64,000 bases of DNA from Primulina eburnea. Its lineage: Eukaryota > Streptophyta > Magnoliopsida > Lamiales > Gesneriaceae. The DNA is taken from assembly GCF_022965805.1 (NCBI RefSeq), contig NC_133101.1, positions 22,406,868 to 22,470,867 on the forward strand, given 5' to 3'. The translations under genes and the position numbers were made by a program. Under the pieces are notes generated by a model, which saw only the letters and a list, made by a program, of their open reading frames with translations, had not been told where the DNA came from and ran no database searches. Each line of letters opens with the position of its first letter. Position 1 is the stretch's first letter. This document shows, piece after piece, positions 46,437 to 56,302 of this stretch.

Positions 46437-49028
46437 TCAGCTGCTTTCCCCCTTTTTGTCAAATACATCCATCTTGTCAGATAGCTTGCGAACGTGAGAA
46501 GAAAGAACCGTGATAGAGGATGACATACTTTCAATAGCAGTAGACATTGTGACTTGCAGTAGTTCAATTTTCCGAGACATAAGCGATTCCACACTGTTGA
46601 CGCGTTGGTTAATTAATTCTTGAGTGGCAGTCAGACTGGACATGATACCCCTATTTTTCTGAATATCACCAACTGCAAAAGAGAGGGCGGTAACAGCAGA
46701 TTGGATATCCTTCAGTCTTTTCAAGGATTCCTGATTATCATCCAACTTCAGACTGTGCGAAATTTGCGTATTTTGAATCTTGGAGATGGCAGTAATTATT
46801 TGACTCATACTGTCCTGCATATGTTGGACTTCTTCAAAAATGAGATCAAAATCTGCTGAAGATGGAGGATTGGATTTTCGAGAAGTGCTTGGTTTGCTTG
46901 TATTAAGTTCAGAAACGATAAAGGCTTGATCAGTTGAAATTGTTTCAGTAACATTTCGAACTGAATTATCATCAGCAGGGATTTCTGCTTGATCTCGAGG
47001 TGGTGAGGAAGGATTTTGTTCAGTTGATGGTGACACAACCTGAACTGATGTCTCTAGGGAATGATCGATTGAGTCATCTGGCATATCAGTTGGTATGACC
47101 TGATCAGCAGATGGATCTTGTGGAACAATTTCCACTGAAGGAATAGTGACCTCTGGATTGGTTTGATCAGCAGAGTGATCAACTTTATCATTAACTGGTG
47201 CACTAAGGTGGGATTCCTCTACCACGGCTTGAATTACTTCATCAATATGAGCGAAAGACAGCTCAGCTTCAGTATATAGTTGTTGTTCAACAAGCGGTGA
47301 GGGAAGCTTATCAGAAACCGGCTCTTCAGTTGGAACAAGAACTAAAGCTGATGATGGTTCTGTTTTGTTAGAAGGTGCTTCTTCCACTAGTTCCACATCG
47401 TCATCATCTGATTCTTCTTGGTAGACTACCAGTTCTTGATTCAATTCCCAAAATTTGATTCGAGATAGTAACCCTATAAGGTCAGTGTCAAGCTGAGTAA
47501 TTACAGCTTGATCAGCATATGCAGTAGGGCCAGTTGGCAAGTAATTGTTTTTAAGCTTAGCAACAATTTGAGCCAACTTCTTCGCTCTCATCTGATCAAA
47601 GAAATAACTTTTCCTTTCCAAGGCTTGAGCAATAGAGGCAGCTTTGACAGTTCGAAGAACAAAGGCCTCCAGCTTGATGAATTTTCTCAGTTCGGACTTT
47701 TCCTTCAGTTGCTTGGCAAAAACCTCAGTACGATAGGCTACCCAAGCATCATAGGACTTAGTCTTTGCAGCAGCAAAACTGTTCACTTTTGCCCATACAA
47801 GATCAATATGAGTCTGAATCGGGTTGGAGGGTCTGGGTTCTACAATCAATTTACCTTTTCCTTTATCAGTACTCATGATATGAGGAATTTCCAGTCCGGT
47901 TCGAGTTGATTCAATCTGTTCTACAAACTTTATTCCTTTGGGTCTGGCAGGTGCTACACCAATTGGTCGAGATATTTGAGTAACAGGAGCTTGGGTCCTA
48001 ACTGATTCCTTTATGGTACTTACTGAATCAGCTTGTGGAATAATCTGCAGAGGAACTGCTTCTATAGGCTGCTGATCAGTTAAGGAAATCATTTCGTCAG
48101 TGGGAATGGATACCTCAGAAGTGGTTTTAACTCTTTGAGTTCTTGGCTTCTTCGCAATTTGAGGTGATGAAGTCTTTTCTGACTCTGATGTACTCAAAAT
48201 CAATTTCTTTTTGGCAACCTTCAGTTGAGCCAACGTTTTGGCTTTCTTGACTGATTTGGGAGCAGCTAACTGAGTCCCAATTTCCTGTTTGATTCGCACA
48301 AACTGAGTAGGAGATATGTCCATTTTGGATTTGATTGGCATCGTGTTCTTTGCATTGAACACCTTAAATTTCGATGTCTTCTCAGAGTCCTCAGCTACTA
48401 AACCTTTTTCTTTCAGCAGATAACTGATTTGAACGGCAAAACCCTTGGATTGTTTAGAAGACAGAAACATATTCTTCAAAACATTAAATATGAGATGCTT
48501 CCAGTTAAATTTGTGATTAGCCATAATAACAGTAATGGCCTGAAATTTCTCCAAAGTTAGGGCAGCAAATGATCCAGCTTTTTCCAAAAGCCCTTTAGCA
48601 ATTACATCAGCCAGCAATTGAACTTCATGCTTGAGTTCCTTTTTAGGATCAGAAACTTTAATCTTCTGTCCATCAGCAGAGAGGAGGGTTTGCATTTCCT
48701 CAATATCAGATGCTTTAACATCCGAAAGTTGTGCCATACCTTCAGAGGGTAAGAGAAATAAATCACCAAGAGAATCTTCAGAGACGATCAGCAACTGACC
48801 ATTGATAGTAGAATTGATATTTCCCTCAGAATCAATCACGCCAGTAGAGTAGAAATCCTGAAGTTCTTTGGGATAGATATCCTGAGAAGATTGTCCCAAA
48901 AATGTTCTTAGACCAGCAGCTTCAAGTTTCTGAAACACTTTCTGGACTTCAGCATCGCCGAAGGATAAGATTGATCCAAAATTGATGGCCATAGCATTTA
49001 GCATGAAAGCGGGAATTTGAGTTGCCAT
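46437..49028 (-). CDS. 863-aa accessory protein downstream of Sirevirus pol; N-terminal domain like plant transposon protein, C-terminal coiled coil
   Basis: A single open frame with ATG at 49028. Residues about 1-230 look globular: AINFGSILSFGDAEV, LEAAGLRTFLG, LQDFYSTG, NGQLLIVSEDSLGDLFLLPSEG, then KAGSFAALTLEKFQAITVIM, WKHLIFNVLKNMF and GFAVQISYLL. This layout resembles the 'putative plant transposon protein' domain and hypothetical proteins I recall from Gesneriaceae. Residues about 270-330 are basic with a KKPRTQR nuclear-localisation-like string. Residues 400-520 are helical and charged. Residues 540-740 are acidic and rich in Ser, Pro, Asp-Gln. The last 120 (SQIITAISKIQNTQ to KLSDKMDVFDKKGE) show coiled-coil heptads. 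No transmembrane or signal segment is seen, so it is not an obvious envelope. Function unknown. Confidence 0.75.
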   Translation of the reverse strand: MATQIPAFMLNAMAINFGSILSFGDAEVQKVFQKLEAAGLRTFLGQSSQDIYPKELQDFYSTGVIDSEGNINSTINGQLLIVSEDSLGDLFLLPSEGMAQLSDVKASDIEEMQTLLSADGQKIKVSDPKKELKHEVQLLADVIAKGLLEKAGSFAALTLEKFQAITVIMANHKFNWKHLIFNVLKNMFLSSKQSKGFAVQISYLLKEKGLVAEDSEKTSKFKVFNAKNTMPIKSKMDISPTQFVRIKQEIGTQLAAPKSVKKAKTLAQLKVAKKKLILSTSESEKTSSPQIAKKPRTQRVKTTSEVSIPTDEMISLTDQQPIEAVPLQIIPQADSVSTIKESVRTQAPVTQISRPIGVAPARPKGIKFVEQIESTRTGLEIPHIMSTDKGKGKLIVEPRPSNPIQTHIDLVWAKVNSFAAAKTKSYDAWVAYRTEVFAKQLKEKSELRKFIKLEAFVLRTVKAASIAQALERKSYFFDQMRAKKLAQIVAKLKNNYLPTGPTAYADQAVITQLDTDLIGLLSRIKFWELNQELVVYQEESDDDDVELVEEAPSNKTEPSSALVLVPTEEPVSDKLPSPLVEQQLYTEAELSFAHIDEVIQAVVEESHLSAPVNDKVDHSADQTNPEVTIPSVEIVPQDPSADQVIPTDMPDDSIDHSLETSVQVVSPSTEQNPSSPPRDQAEIPADDNSVRNVTETISTDQAFIVSELNTSKPSTSRKSNPPSSADFDLIFEEVQHMQDSMSQIITAISKIQNTQISHSLKLDDNQESLKRLKDIQSAVTALSFAVGDIQKNRGIMSSLTATQELINQRVNSVESLMSRKIELLQVTMSTAIESMSSSITVLSSHVRKLSDKMDVFDKKGESS

Positions 49029-49580
49029 TGATAACTGATAAATTTCCTGAAAGAAAATTTGAAGGATGATGTAGTTCTTGCTCTAAAGAAAATTTGAAGT
49101 AGTCGAAAAGTAAAACTGAAATGAAGCGGGGAATTGTACTAATGTTTGTGACTGTTTGAATTTTCGGACACGTGTCAGTCCAGTAAAATTTTGAGTAAAA
49201 ATATGTGTACGTGTGCTGTAATCGTGTGTGTAAAATAATGAGCGGTTAAAAATGAATCCACGTCATAAATCAAAATTCATCATTAGTTTAGCAGACAGTC
49301 ACGTCATTTGATTTGGAATATAATTGGTTGAATTGGTTAACTTATATGAGAAGATTAGTGGAAAATTCGACTGGTAGGTCAGTTGATAAGACTGGTTACT
49401 TTCAGTCGAGAGTTCACTAACAACTGTCTTCTCAGTTAACTTCTTGAACCATTATTCCCCCTTAATAAATGCATTAACGTAAAATGACGGCAATAGACAA
49501 TAATGATTAAAGATGAGTATGGTGCTCGGCATAGCAAACGTCACAGAGAGAAATGTCCTTTTATTTCCCTCTTTTTGGCC
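49029..49580. promoter_or_regulatory. Divergent intergenic region between the 863-aa ORF and the first antisense ORF
   Basis: The two ORFs point away from each other, leaving 616 bp between ATGs. The plus side ends in a TATA box (49581). On the minus side two CCAAT strings and a TATATTCC lie around 49316-49340, about 290 nt from the 863-aa start. Promoter activity is inferred. Confidence 0.4.
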
Positions 49581-49588
49581 TATAAATA
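49581..49588 (+). promoter_or_regulatory. TATA box of antisense ORF 1
   Basis: TATAAATA lies 64 nt before the ATG at 49645 on the strand opposite to the retrotransposon genes, the spacing of a plant core promoter with a short leader. Confidence 0.55.
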
Positions 49589-49644
49589 AGAGTGAAGGGG
49601 TTAGTCAAAATTATCTCAGCAAGTAAGTTTCAAAGATAAGGAGA

Positions 49645-50037
49645 ATGGCAGAAGCCGAAAGTTCAAGCGACGCTCAGTTTACACTGCAGGCCAGGAAGCA
49701 GTTCATAGAGGATGAAGTCTTCTACGCTAGCCTTCCTTACTGGGAGGAGATGCAGGAACTGGAGTTCCTGTATTACTCTGGGCGGGTCTCCTCTTTCAGG
49801 CGAAAGGCCCAACTTCGAGAGGTGCGAGAGCTTCTAGAGGTTCCTGCGGGGGTGGACCTTTTTAAAGAGGGTTATCTCTACAAGCTCTTTCTTCTGAAGG
49901 AGCTAGAGATCCTCCGCCGCATCGCTGCCTCCCACAATTTCTGCAAAACCTCTTCCTCTGCACTAGCTGCATGGATGAGTTTGTGGATAATTGCTGTGGA
50001 GGAAGAATATGAAATTGTAACCGGCTCCTCTTCTTAA
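49645..50037 (+). CDS. Antisense ORF 1 of the Sirevirus, 130 aa, unknown function
   Basis: The frame opposes gag-pol. The protein is mostly helical: QARKQFIEDEVFYASLPYWE, ELEFLYYSGRVSSFRRKAQL, REVRELLEVPAGVDLFKEG, LLKELEILRRIAASHNF, and a final Trp-containing helix AAWMSLWIIAVEEE. It aligns without gaps to antisense ORF 2 over about 97 residues with about a quarter identical. Codon use and GC are richer than in the surrounding DNA. A TATA box precedes it, and AATAAA (50036-50041) overlaps the stop codon. No known domain is recognised. Being open in a young element, it may be expressed; that is inference. Confidence 0.65.
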   Translation: MAEAESSSDAQFTLQARKQFIEDEVFYASLPYWEEMQELEFLYYSGRVSSFRRKAQLREVRELLEVPAGVDLFKEGYLYKLFLLKELEILRRIAASHNFCKTSSSALAAWMSLWIIAVEEEYEIVTGSSS

Positions 50038-50041
50038 TAAA
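50036..50041 (+). terminator. Poly(A) signal overlapping the stop of antisense ORF 1
   Basis: AATAAA begins one base after the first base of the TAA stop and is followed by TTTATTATG and a T-rich stretch. Confidence 0.45.
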
Positions 50042-50486
50042 ATATTTATTATGTTTATCGTCTTTGTTCTTTTATTTCTGCCTACAATGATCTGTAAGAG
50101 ATATAATCACAAACACTTGCTGACATCAGTTAAGAACTCATAAGAATAAGCAACTCACTTAAATATTCAATAAAACAACAATAAAGGTTAACAACAAATT
50201 ACGACCAATGATCATGTAATCCTGTCAAATATTTATGGATGAATGAAATATTTATTTTATCGTTTTGCTTTTATTTCTTCATACATTTATCCTGTTATAT
50301 GATCTAATGACATGCTAACAGTCATCAGTTTTGATAAGTAAACAAATGAACTGATTAATTTTTATAAATTGATAAACAACTGATAAAATTCAGACTGTTA
50401 TTAACTGATATCTTAAATGTCCTCGGTAAATGTGAGAGTCGATTTAATTGACTTGTGATTCTTCAACTTCTTCAACACCTTTTTCT
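50042..50486. other. Spacer between the two antisense ORFs
   Basis: AT-rich, about 445 bp, with several AACTGAT/ATCAGTT words. No frame is recognised. Confidence 0.4.
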
Positions 50487-50493
50487 TATAAAT
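50487..50493 (+). promoter_or_regulatory. TATA box of antisense ORF 2
   Basis: TATAAAT lies 46 nt before the ATG at 50539, the same arrangement as for antisense ORF 1. Confidence 0.5.
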
Positions 50494-50538
50494 GAGATGA
50501 TAGTGGTGAAAATGTGATCAGTTCAAAATTATTTCAAC

Positions 50539-50961
50539 ATGTCTGATTCTGATGCATGCAGTAGCACTCACGTTCATGTGACTGATCAGTCTGCCCCTCG
50601 TTTAGCTGAAATTAAAAGAAAAATGGAGAAATATGTCTTTCAGAAGGTATTAACAACTTGGGAAAAGATTTATGAGTTGAAGATGGTGAGTGACAGTGGT
50701 GTCATTCCTACTCGTGCTCAGGAGGCAAGAGCACTGAAATACCTTGCTCATTTTGAGGTTAGGCACGTTAATGATTTGGTTGAAGATAAATGTCTTTTAG
50801 AAGCAATGCTATGGAAGGAGTGGCATGTTGTTGATAAGATCTCAAAGTCAAGGGCATTTGCTGGAGTTCGGATTTATGAGTTGAATGATTGGGTTAGGGC
50901 ATGGCTAGATACAGTTGGATCTATGATTTCTTCTGTAAATTGGGATCGTTGGTATTCTTAA
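50539..50961 (+). CDS. Antisense ORF 2 of the Sirevirus, 140 aa, paralogue of antisense ORF 1
   Basis: It opposes gag-pol and runs tail-to-tail with the end of pol. After a Ser/Asp/Thr-rich N-terminus (about 25 residues) it is helical: KMEKYVFQKVLTTWEKIYEL, SDSGVIPTRAQEARALKYLA, LLEAMLWKEWHVVDKISKSR, ELNDWVRAWLDTVGSM. Ungapped alignment with antisense ORF 1 shares VF--L--WE---EL, the SG pair, EV, DL, the L-KE block, I--S--F and the final L--W---W. Shared residues are mostly hydrophobic or charged helix positions. Function is not recognised. The pair probably arose by duplication. Confidence 0.62.
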   Translation: MSDSDACSSTHVHVTDQSAPRLAEIKRKMEKYVFQKVLTTWEKIYELKMVSDSGVIPTRAQEARALKYLAHFEVRHVNDLVEDKCLLEAMLWKEWHVVDKISKSRAFAGVRIYELNDWVRAWLDTVGSMISSVNWDRWYS

Positions 50962-51059
50962 TGAAATATTATTCTCAATTTGTTGTGTTCTTATTTTCTG
51001 CACTTCATTCTGTTAATGAAGTTATATTACTAATAGTATCTTAAGATAAGTCAATTAAA

Positions 51060-51440
51060 CCAAGAATATTTCTGAAATAAGAAAACTTAGCCTCTGGTAA
51101 CGGTTTTGTGAAGATGTCTGCTGCTTGTTGTTCCGTTGAGACGTATTCTAATCTGATATTCTTCTTCAGTGCATGATCTCTGATGAAATGATGTCTGACA
51201 TCTATATGCTTAGTCCTGGAGTGAAGAACTGGATTGTATGTAATAGCGATTGTACTCGTGTTGTCACAGAATATTGGTGATTCCTTTGCATCAACACCAT
51301 AATCTTTCAGTTGTTGCTGAATTCAGAGCAGTTGGGCACAACAGCTTCCAGCAGCAAGATATTCTGCTTCAGTTGTGGAAGTTGCTATGGATGTTTGCTT
51401 CTTACTGAACCAAGAGATCAGTCTGTCTCCTAGAAACTGA
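51060..51440 (-). pseudogene. Sirevirus RNase H C-terminal half, out of frame
   Basis: Downstream of the RT frame, the minus strand reads [36 protein letters not shown], a TGA stop where Trp is expected, then CDNTSTIAITYNPVLHSRTK and FTKPLPEAK-like codons. It is out of frame with RT because a homopolymer of A near 51467 is one base short. The frameshift and the stop separate it from pol. Confidence 0.8.
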
Positions 51441-53418
51441 CATGATCCACTTGTACTTTTCGATCAAGCTTGCATCCTGCATAATCTGCATCTGAATAGC
51501 CAACTAAATTGAAAGATGAGTCTTTAGAGTACCATAATCCAACATTTTCCGTGCCTTTAAGATATCTCAAGATACGTTTAGCCGCAGAAAAATGTGATTG
51601 TTTAGGATTAGCTTGAAATCTTGCACATATACATACAACAAACATAATATCAGGGCGACTAGCAGTTAGGTATAATAAAGAACCTATTAACCCTCTGTAT
51701 AGTGTCGTCTCAACTGATATTCCCCCTTGATCAGTGTCTAATTTAACTGATGAGCTCATTGGAGTGCTTGCTGCTGAACAAGATTCCATGCCAAATTTCT
51801 TTAGCAATTCTTTGGTATATTTGGTTTGACTGATAAATGTTCCTGAATCCAGTTGCTTCACTTGTAAACCAAGAAAGAATGTCAGCTCACCCATCATGCT
51901 CATCTCGAACTTATCCTGCATCAACTTGGAAAATTTCTTGCATAATTTGGGGTTAGTTGACCCAAAAATAATATCATCAACGTAAATTTGAACAAGTAAG
52001 ATATGATCATTTTTCGAAAATTTAAACAAAGTCTTATCAACTGATCCAACAGAAAAATCATGATCAGTTAGGAATTTTGAGAGGGTTTCATACCAAGCTC
52101 GTGGAGCTTGTTTGAGACCATATAACGCTTTGTTCAAATAATAAACATGATTAGGGAAATTATGATTGATAAAACCTGGAGGTTGTTCAACGTAGACTTC
52201 TTCTTGCAATTGGCCATTTAGGAATGCACTTTTCACATCCATTTGATAGACTTTAAAGTTTTTGAAGGATGCATAGGCAAGAAATATTCTGATTGCCTCC
52301 AGTCTTGCAACTGGTGCATATGTTTCATCATAATCAATTCCTTCTTCTTGTCTATACCCTTGTGCCACTAGCCTTGCTTTGTTGCGCACAACTGAACCAT
52401 CTTCGTTCAGTTTGTTTCTGTACACCCATTTTGTACCTATAACAGTTTTAGAAACTGGTCTTGGAACTAAGTTCCAGACATTGTTATGAACAAACTGATT
52501 TAGCTCTTCTTGCATTGCATTAATCCGATTAGGATCAGCAAGAGCTTCGTCAGTTTTTGTTGGTTCAATTTGAGATACAAAAGCTGAATGAATAAATAAA
52601 TTAAGCATTTGATTTCTTGTTCTTACTGGATCAGACGGGTTACCTATTACCAGTTCTGGAGGGTGTGATTTCTTCCATCTAAGTTCAGCATTTGTTGCTT
52701 CACAGCCAGCAAGTTCTTCGTTAGGTAACTGAATGTTTTCAGTTTCAGTTGGAGCTGATTGATTTCTATTAGTTTTCTCCACTAACTGATTGTCAAGATT
52801 TGCTTCCAATTCAGCTGGTTGATCCAAAATCTTAGGTTCAGGTGTATGAAAGATATTCTGATTATTACGACTTTCGTCTGAGTCATCATCTTCCAGACTG
52901 ATATCTGTAAATCGATCAGCTAGCTCAACTTGATCAGTTGGCTTATCGATTAGTGCAGTTTCATCAAAATCAACATGTGCAGATTCTTCAACATTTAAGG
53001 TTTTCTTATTAAATACTCTGTAAGCTATGCTAACTGATGAATATCCAAGGAATATTCCTTCTGCTGATTTGACATCGAATGCTTTTAGATAATTTTTACC
53101 ATTGTTATGAATAAAACATCTACAGCCAAATATTTTGAAGTAAGTGATTATGCTTTTTCTTCCATGCCAGATCTCATATGGTGTTTTCATGTGATTTTTA
53201 TTAATCATTGATCTGTTCTGAGTGTAGCATGCAGTGTTTACTGCTTCAGCCCAAAATCTCTGAGAAATACCAGAATCAGCAAGCATTGTTCTAGCAGCTT
53301 CTTTAAGAGTCCGATTCCTTCTCTCAGCTACACCGTTTTGCTGAGGTGTTCTTGCTGCTGAGAGCTCATTCTTGATTCCAGTATTTTCTAAAAAGTTTGA
53401 AAGTGTTTGATTGATGAA
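51430..53418 (-). pseudogene. Sirevirus integrase C-terminus, reverse transcriptase and RNase H start
   Basis: The frame is open from just after a TAA at 53419-53421 to 51430. It starts within integrase ([18 protein letters not shown] with the catalytic Glu), then the acidic Ser/Asn linker, then [58 protein letters not shown] and the catalytic [12 protein letters not shown]. RNase H begins with [15 protein letters not shown], where the frame is lost. All RT motifs look intact, but the protein would be cut off from protease and the rest of integrase. Confidence 0.88.
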
Positions 53419-53955
53419 TTAAGTTCCTCTATCAGATCTGATTCGATCAATCCCAACTGATTTTTCATTTAAAAGTCTTTTGAAGAGTTTAATCAGTTGT
53501 GCAGCAGTATGGTCTTTGGATTTGAGAAATATAACCCAAGTAAATCTTGAAAAGTCATCTACGACCACCAAGGTGTATTTCATTCCCCCTAAGCTCATGA
53601 CTTGTATTGGACCAAAGAGATCCATGTGCAATAATTCTAAGCATCGGGATGAAGATTTACAGCCTTTGTTTTTGAAAGAGGATCGAACTTGTTTTCCATA
53701 CTGACATGCTGAACAAAGTTTTTCTTTTGAAAAATTTATTTTGGGCAAACCAGTTACAAGTTCATGCTTACTCAGATAGGCAAGTGATTTAAAATTTAAA
53801 TGATTTAACCTTTTATGCCACAACCAGTTTTGAGATGATTTAGAGGCAATAAAACATACTGGTTTATTAGGTTGATCATTCCAGCTGACTTTGTAGGTGT
53901 TTCCACACCTTTTGCCAGTTAGAATAATCTCTTCAGTTGAGTTTTGACTGAACAA
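53419..53955 (-). pseudogene. Sirevirus GAG-pre-integrase and integrase core, truncated by a nonsense codon
   Basis: It reads WLWHKRLNHLNFKSLAYLSK (H-H of the zinc region), CSACQYGKQVRSSFK (C-C), LELLHMDLFGPIQVMSLGG (first Asp), VVVDDFSRFTWVIFLK and IRSDRGT (second Asp), then TAA where Glu is usual. The next codons continue in the same frame. Confidence 0.88.
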
Positions 53956-54034
53956 GAGTGTTTGTCAAACTGAACTGAGAATCCATTATCGCATAACTGA
54001 CTAATGCTTATCAGATTATACTTAAGATTTTCGA

Positions 54035-54244
54035 CTAATAAAATATCATTAATGGTGAAGTTACCATGGATAAGCTTACCCTTACCCATACCCACAGTTT
54101 ACCTTTGGAATTATCCCCAAAACTGATGTTTGGACCAGTGTATTTGACCAGTTGAGATAATAAATTTGAATCTCCTGTCATGTGTCGTGAACATCCACTG
54201 TCCAGATACCATATTGAACCAATGCTTGTACATACTATCTGCAA
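54035..54244 (-). pseudogene. Sirevirus aspartic protease, frameshifted
   Basis: IWYLDSGCSRHMTGD carries the D-S-G catalytic motif, and SFGDNSKGK the flap-like segment. A frameshift near 54100 takes the frame away from the family sequence, and another near 53960 restores the one used by integrase. Relative to gag it is in another frame after a TAG. Confidence 0.8.
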
Positions 54245-54276
54245 TTAAACACAAAATAAGATTTTGGTACCCTTTT

Positions 54277-56244
54277 CTATTTGGGTCCAAAGTTGATTAG
54301 TCCTTTAGGAATCCGGACTTGAATCAGTCTAACCGACCGTCCTGTTGCTGTATTCCATATGGTCCTTCCCTGTCTGTGTGTGCTTGGTGTATGGTGTGTG
54401 GATGATACGACATGTGTTTTGTCCTTTTTCAACGGATTGTTCAGCCGATATCTTTTCTGAACTGGTTTACTGTTGTGGTAGTTTGAGTAGCCATATGAAT
54501 ATTTTCTGCTGAGAGTTTTTGGTTGCTGATTCCATGAGTCAGTCTTACCCTTCGGATTATACCCAATTCCACATCTCATGCCTTTATTCATATTCTGAGA
54601 TGGCTGTTCAATCAGTTTACTCGACTCTTTTTGATCTTGTACCATAACTGATTTTACAAAGTGAATACATTTCCCTTTGTTCATATTCAGTTTTGGTTGA
54701 GTATCTTGGGAGGACGAATCATCTTTACTACAGAATCCTAAACCAGTTTTATCATCAACTGATTTCTGAGAGTTCTGTATATTAGTTAAAGCTTTAGATG
54801 ATTTGTTCCAAACTTGAATAAGCTCATTAAGCTTTGTATTTTCAAGCGACAAATTCTGAATCATTAATTGATTCCTGCTTCTTTCATTATTGAGTTCAGC
54901 AATCTCCCTCCTCAGACTCAACATTTCAACTGATTCATCAGTTTTTGTTTTATCGTCTTTGGGATCATCTTGCTTTGCTCTGTATTTTTCAAATGATAAA
55001 GCAAGCTTTTGATACTCACTGACCATGTCATGAAGAGTTGAAATGAGTTCTTCTCTTGTAAAATCAATTGAGCTAAAATCAAATAACTGCTCGTAGCTTG
55101 ATCGATCTTCTATGTTATCAGCCATTAGACATGTTACTTCTTCCTCATCCTCACTTGAACTGTAAGAACTTTCTGGTTCTGACTCTTCGCTGTCAGTTTC
55201 TGCCCATTTGGCTTTGCTATCTTCAGCTAGGAGTACTTCATGTTTCTTTCTGTAAGGCTTCTTTTCGTCCTTTGATCTCCTCTTGTGCTCATACACTTTC
55301 TTCTTTCTTTCAGTTGAGATTTGATTGTCCTTTTTAGGCTTGGGACAGTTAGCAATAAAGTGACCAGATTTGCCACAGTTGAAACATACATTAGACTCTT
55401 CTCTGGAGTTTTTTCTTTGATAATTCTTCTGAAAATTTCCTTGATTTTTCCTCATGAATCTTCCAAATTTCTTGATGAATAGTGACATGGCATCGTTGCT
55501 CAGTTGATCAGCAGTTTTCTCAACTGAACCAGTTGATTCATTTCTAACAGCAGTCAAAGCAGTAGTTGCTGCTGGGGTAGATGGTTCTCCTTCTCGAGTT
55601 TGAAGTTCAAACTCATATGCTTTTAGATCAGCAAATAAATCATGAAGTTCAACTTTGTTAAGATCTTTGGATTCCCTCATTGCCATAGTTTTGACATCCC
55701 ATTCTTTGGGAAGTCCTCTGATTACTTTCAACGCTACTTCTTTATTTGTATACACTTTTCCAAGTGCATTCAGTTCGTTGATGATACAGCTGGTTCTTTC
55801 ATCATATTCATGCATTGTTTCTCCCATCTTCATTCTGATGTTGTCGAACTTCTGCACAGCAACTGAAAGTTTGTTTTCTTTGGTTTGTTCATTGCCTTCG
55901 CAAAGTTGAATTAGCTTCTCCCAAATTTCTTTGGCGGTTTCGCACATTTTGATCTTACTGAACGTTACTTTGTCCAGTGTCTTATACAATATGTCTTTTG
56001 CAACGTTGTCTAGATTTGCCTTTCTCTTGTCCTCTGTAGTCCACTCATCTCTAGGCTTTTCAATTAAGTGAGGTGCCCCTTCAGTAATAGCAACAGCTGT
56101 GTTTGCTTTCAAAATTTTCATGGGTCCGTCAGTTATAACGTACCACATGTCATCGTCTTGTGCAGCTAGATGAGCCTGCATCCTGATTTTCCAATCATCG
56201 AAATCTTCTCTGGAGAACATTGGAATCTTGTTGAATGAGGACAT
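54277..56244 (-). CDS. Sirevirus gag, 655 aa, open
   Basis: The ATG at 56244 (MSSFNKIPMFSREDFDDWKI) is preferred; the frame is open upstream into the primer site without an ATG. Domains: copia-type capsid (residues about 10-220, with MWYVITDGPM, AKEIWEKLIQLCEGNEQ, VIRGLPKEWDVKTMAMRES), a basic linker, zinc knuckle CFNCGKSGHFIANC (about 287-300), an acidic Ser/Glu block (SEESEPESSYSSSEDEEE), and a coiled-coil tail (about 390-490). Such a long tail is a Sirevirus trait. It ends at TAG (54277-54279). A decayed relative is at 21300-22378. Confidence 0.88.
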   Translation of the reverse strand: MSSFNKIPMFSREDFDDWKIRMQAHLAAQDDDMWYVITDGPMKILKANTAVAITEGAPHLIEKPRDEWTTEDKRKANLDNVAKDILYKTLDKVTFSKIKMCETAKEIWEKLIQLCEGNEQTKENKLSVAVQKFDNIRMKMGETMHEYDERTSCIINELNALGKVYTNKEVALKVIRGLPKEWDVKTMAMRESKDLNKVELHDLFADLKAYEFELQTREGEPSTPAATTALTAVRNESTGSVEKTADQLSNDAMSLFIKKFGRFMRKNQGNFQKNYQRKNSREESNVCFNCGKSGHFIANCPKPKKDNQISTERKKKVYEHKRRSKDEKKPYRKKHEVLLAEDSKAKWAETDSEESEPESSYSSSEDEEEVTCLMADNIEDRSSYEQLFDFSSIDFTREELISTLHDMVSEYQKLALSFEKYRAKQDDPKDDKTKTDESVEMLSLRREIAELNNERSRNQLMIQNLSLENTKLNELIQVWNKSSKALTNIQNSQKSVDDKTGLGFCSKDDSSSQDTQPKLNMNKGKCIHFVKSVMVQDQKESSKLIEQPSQNMNKGMRCGIGYNPKGKTDSWNQQPKTLSRKYSYGYSNYHNSKPVQKRYRLNNPLKKDKTHVVSSTHHTPSTHRQGRTIWNTATGRSVRLIQVRIPKGLINFGPK

Positions 56245-56288
56245 AGTGATTAGATTGAGTATAGATAATCTTTGATAGGATATGCCTC

Positions 56289-56300
56289 GCTCTGATACCA
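56289..56300 (-). promoter_or_regulatory. Primer binding site of the Sirevirus, initiator Met tRNA type
   Basis: The minus strand reads TGGTATCAGAGC, two bases from the LTR edge at 56303. Perfect match to the common plant consensus. Confidence 0.88.
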
Positions 56301-56302
56301 CT

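Noticed and set aside
47508..47909. 133-codon plus-strand frame inside the 863-aa ORF
   Set aside because: Mirror frame of a long real ORF, lacks its own promoter context, unlike the two antisense ORFs at 49645 and 50539.
46437..49028. Calling the 863-aa ORF an envelope gene
   Set aside because: No signal peptide, transmembrane segment or fusion-like region visible. Only its position resembles env-like ORFs.
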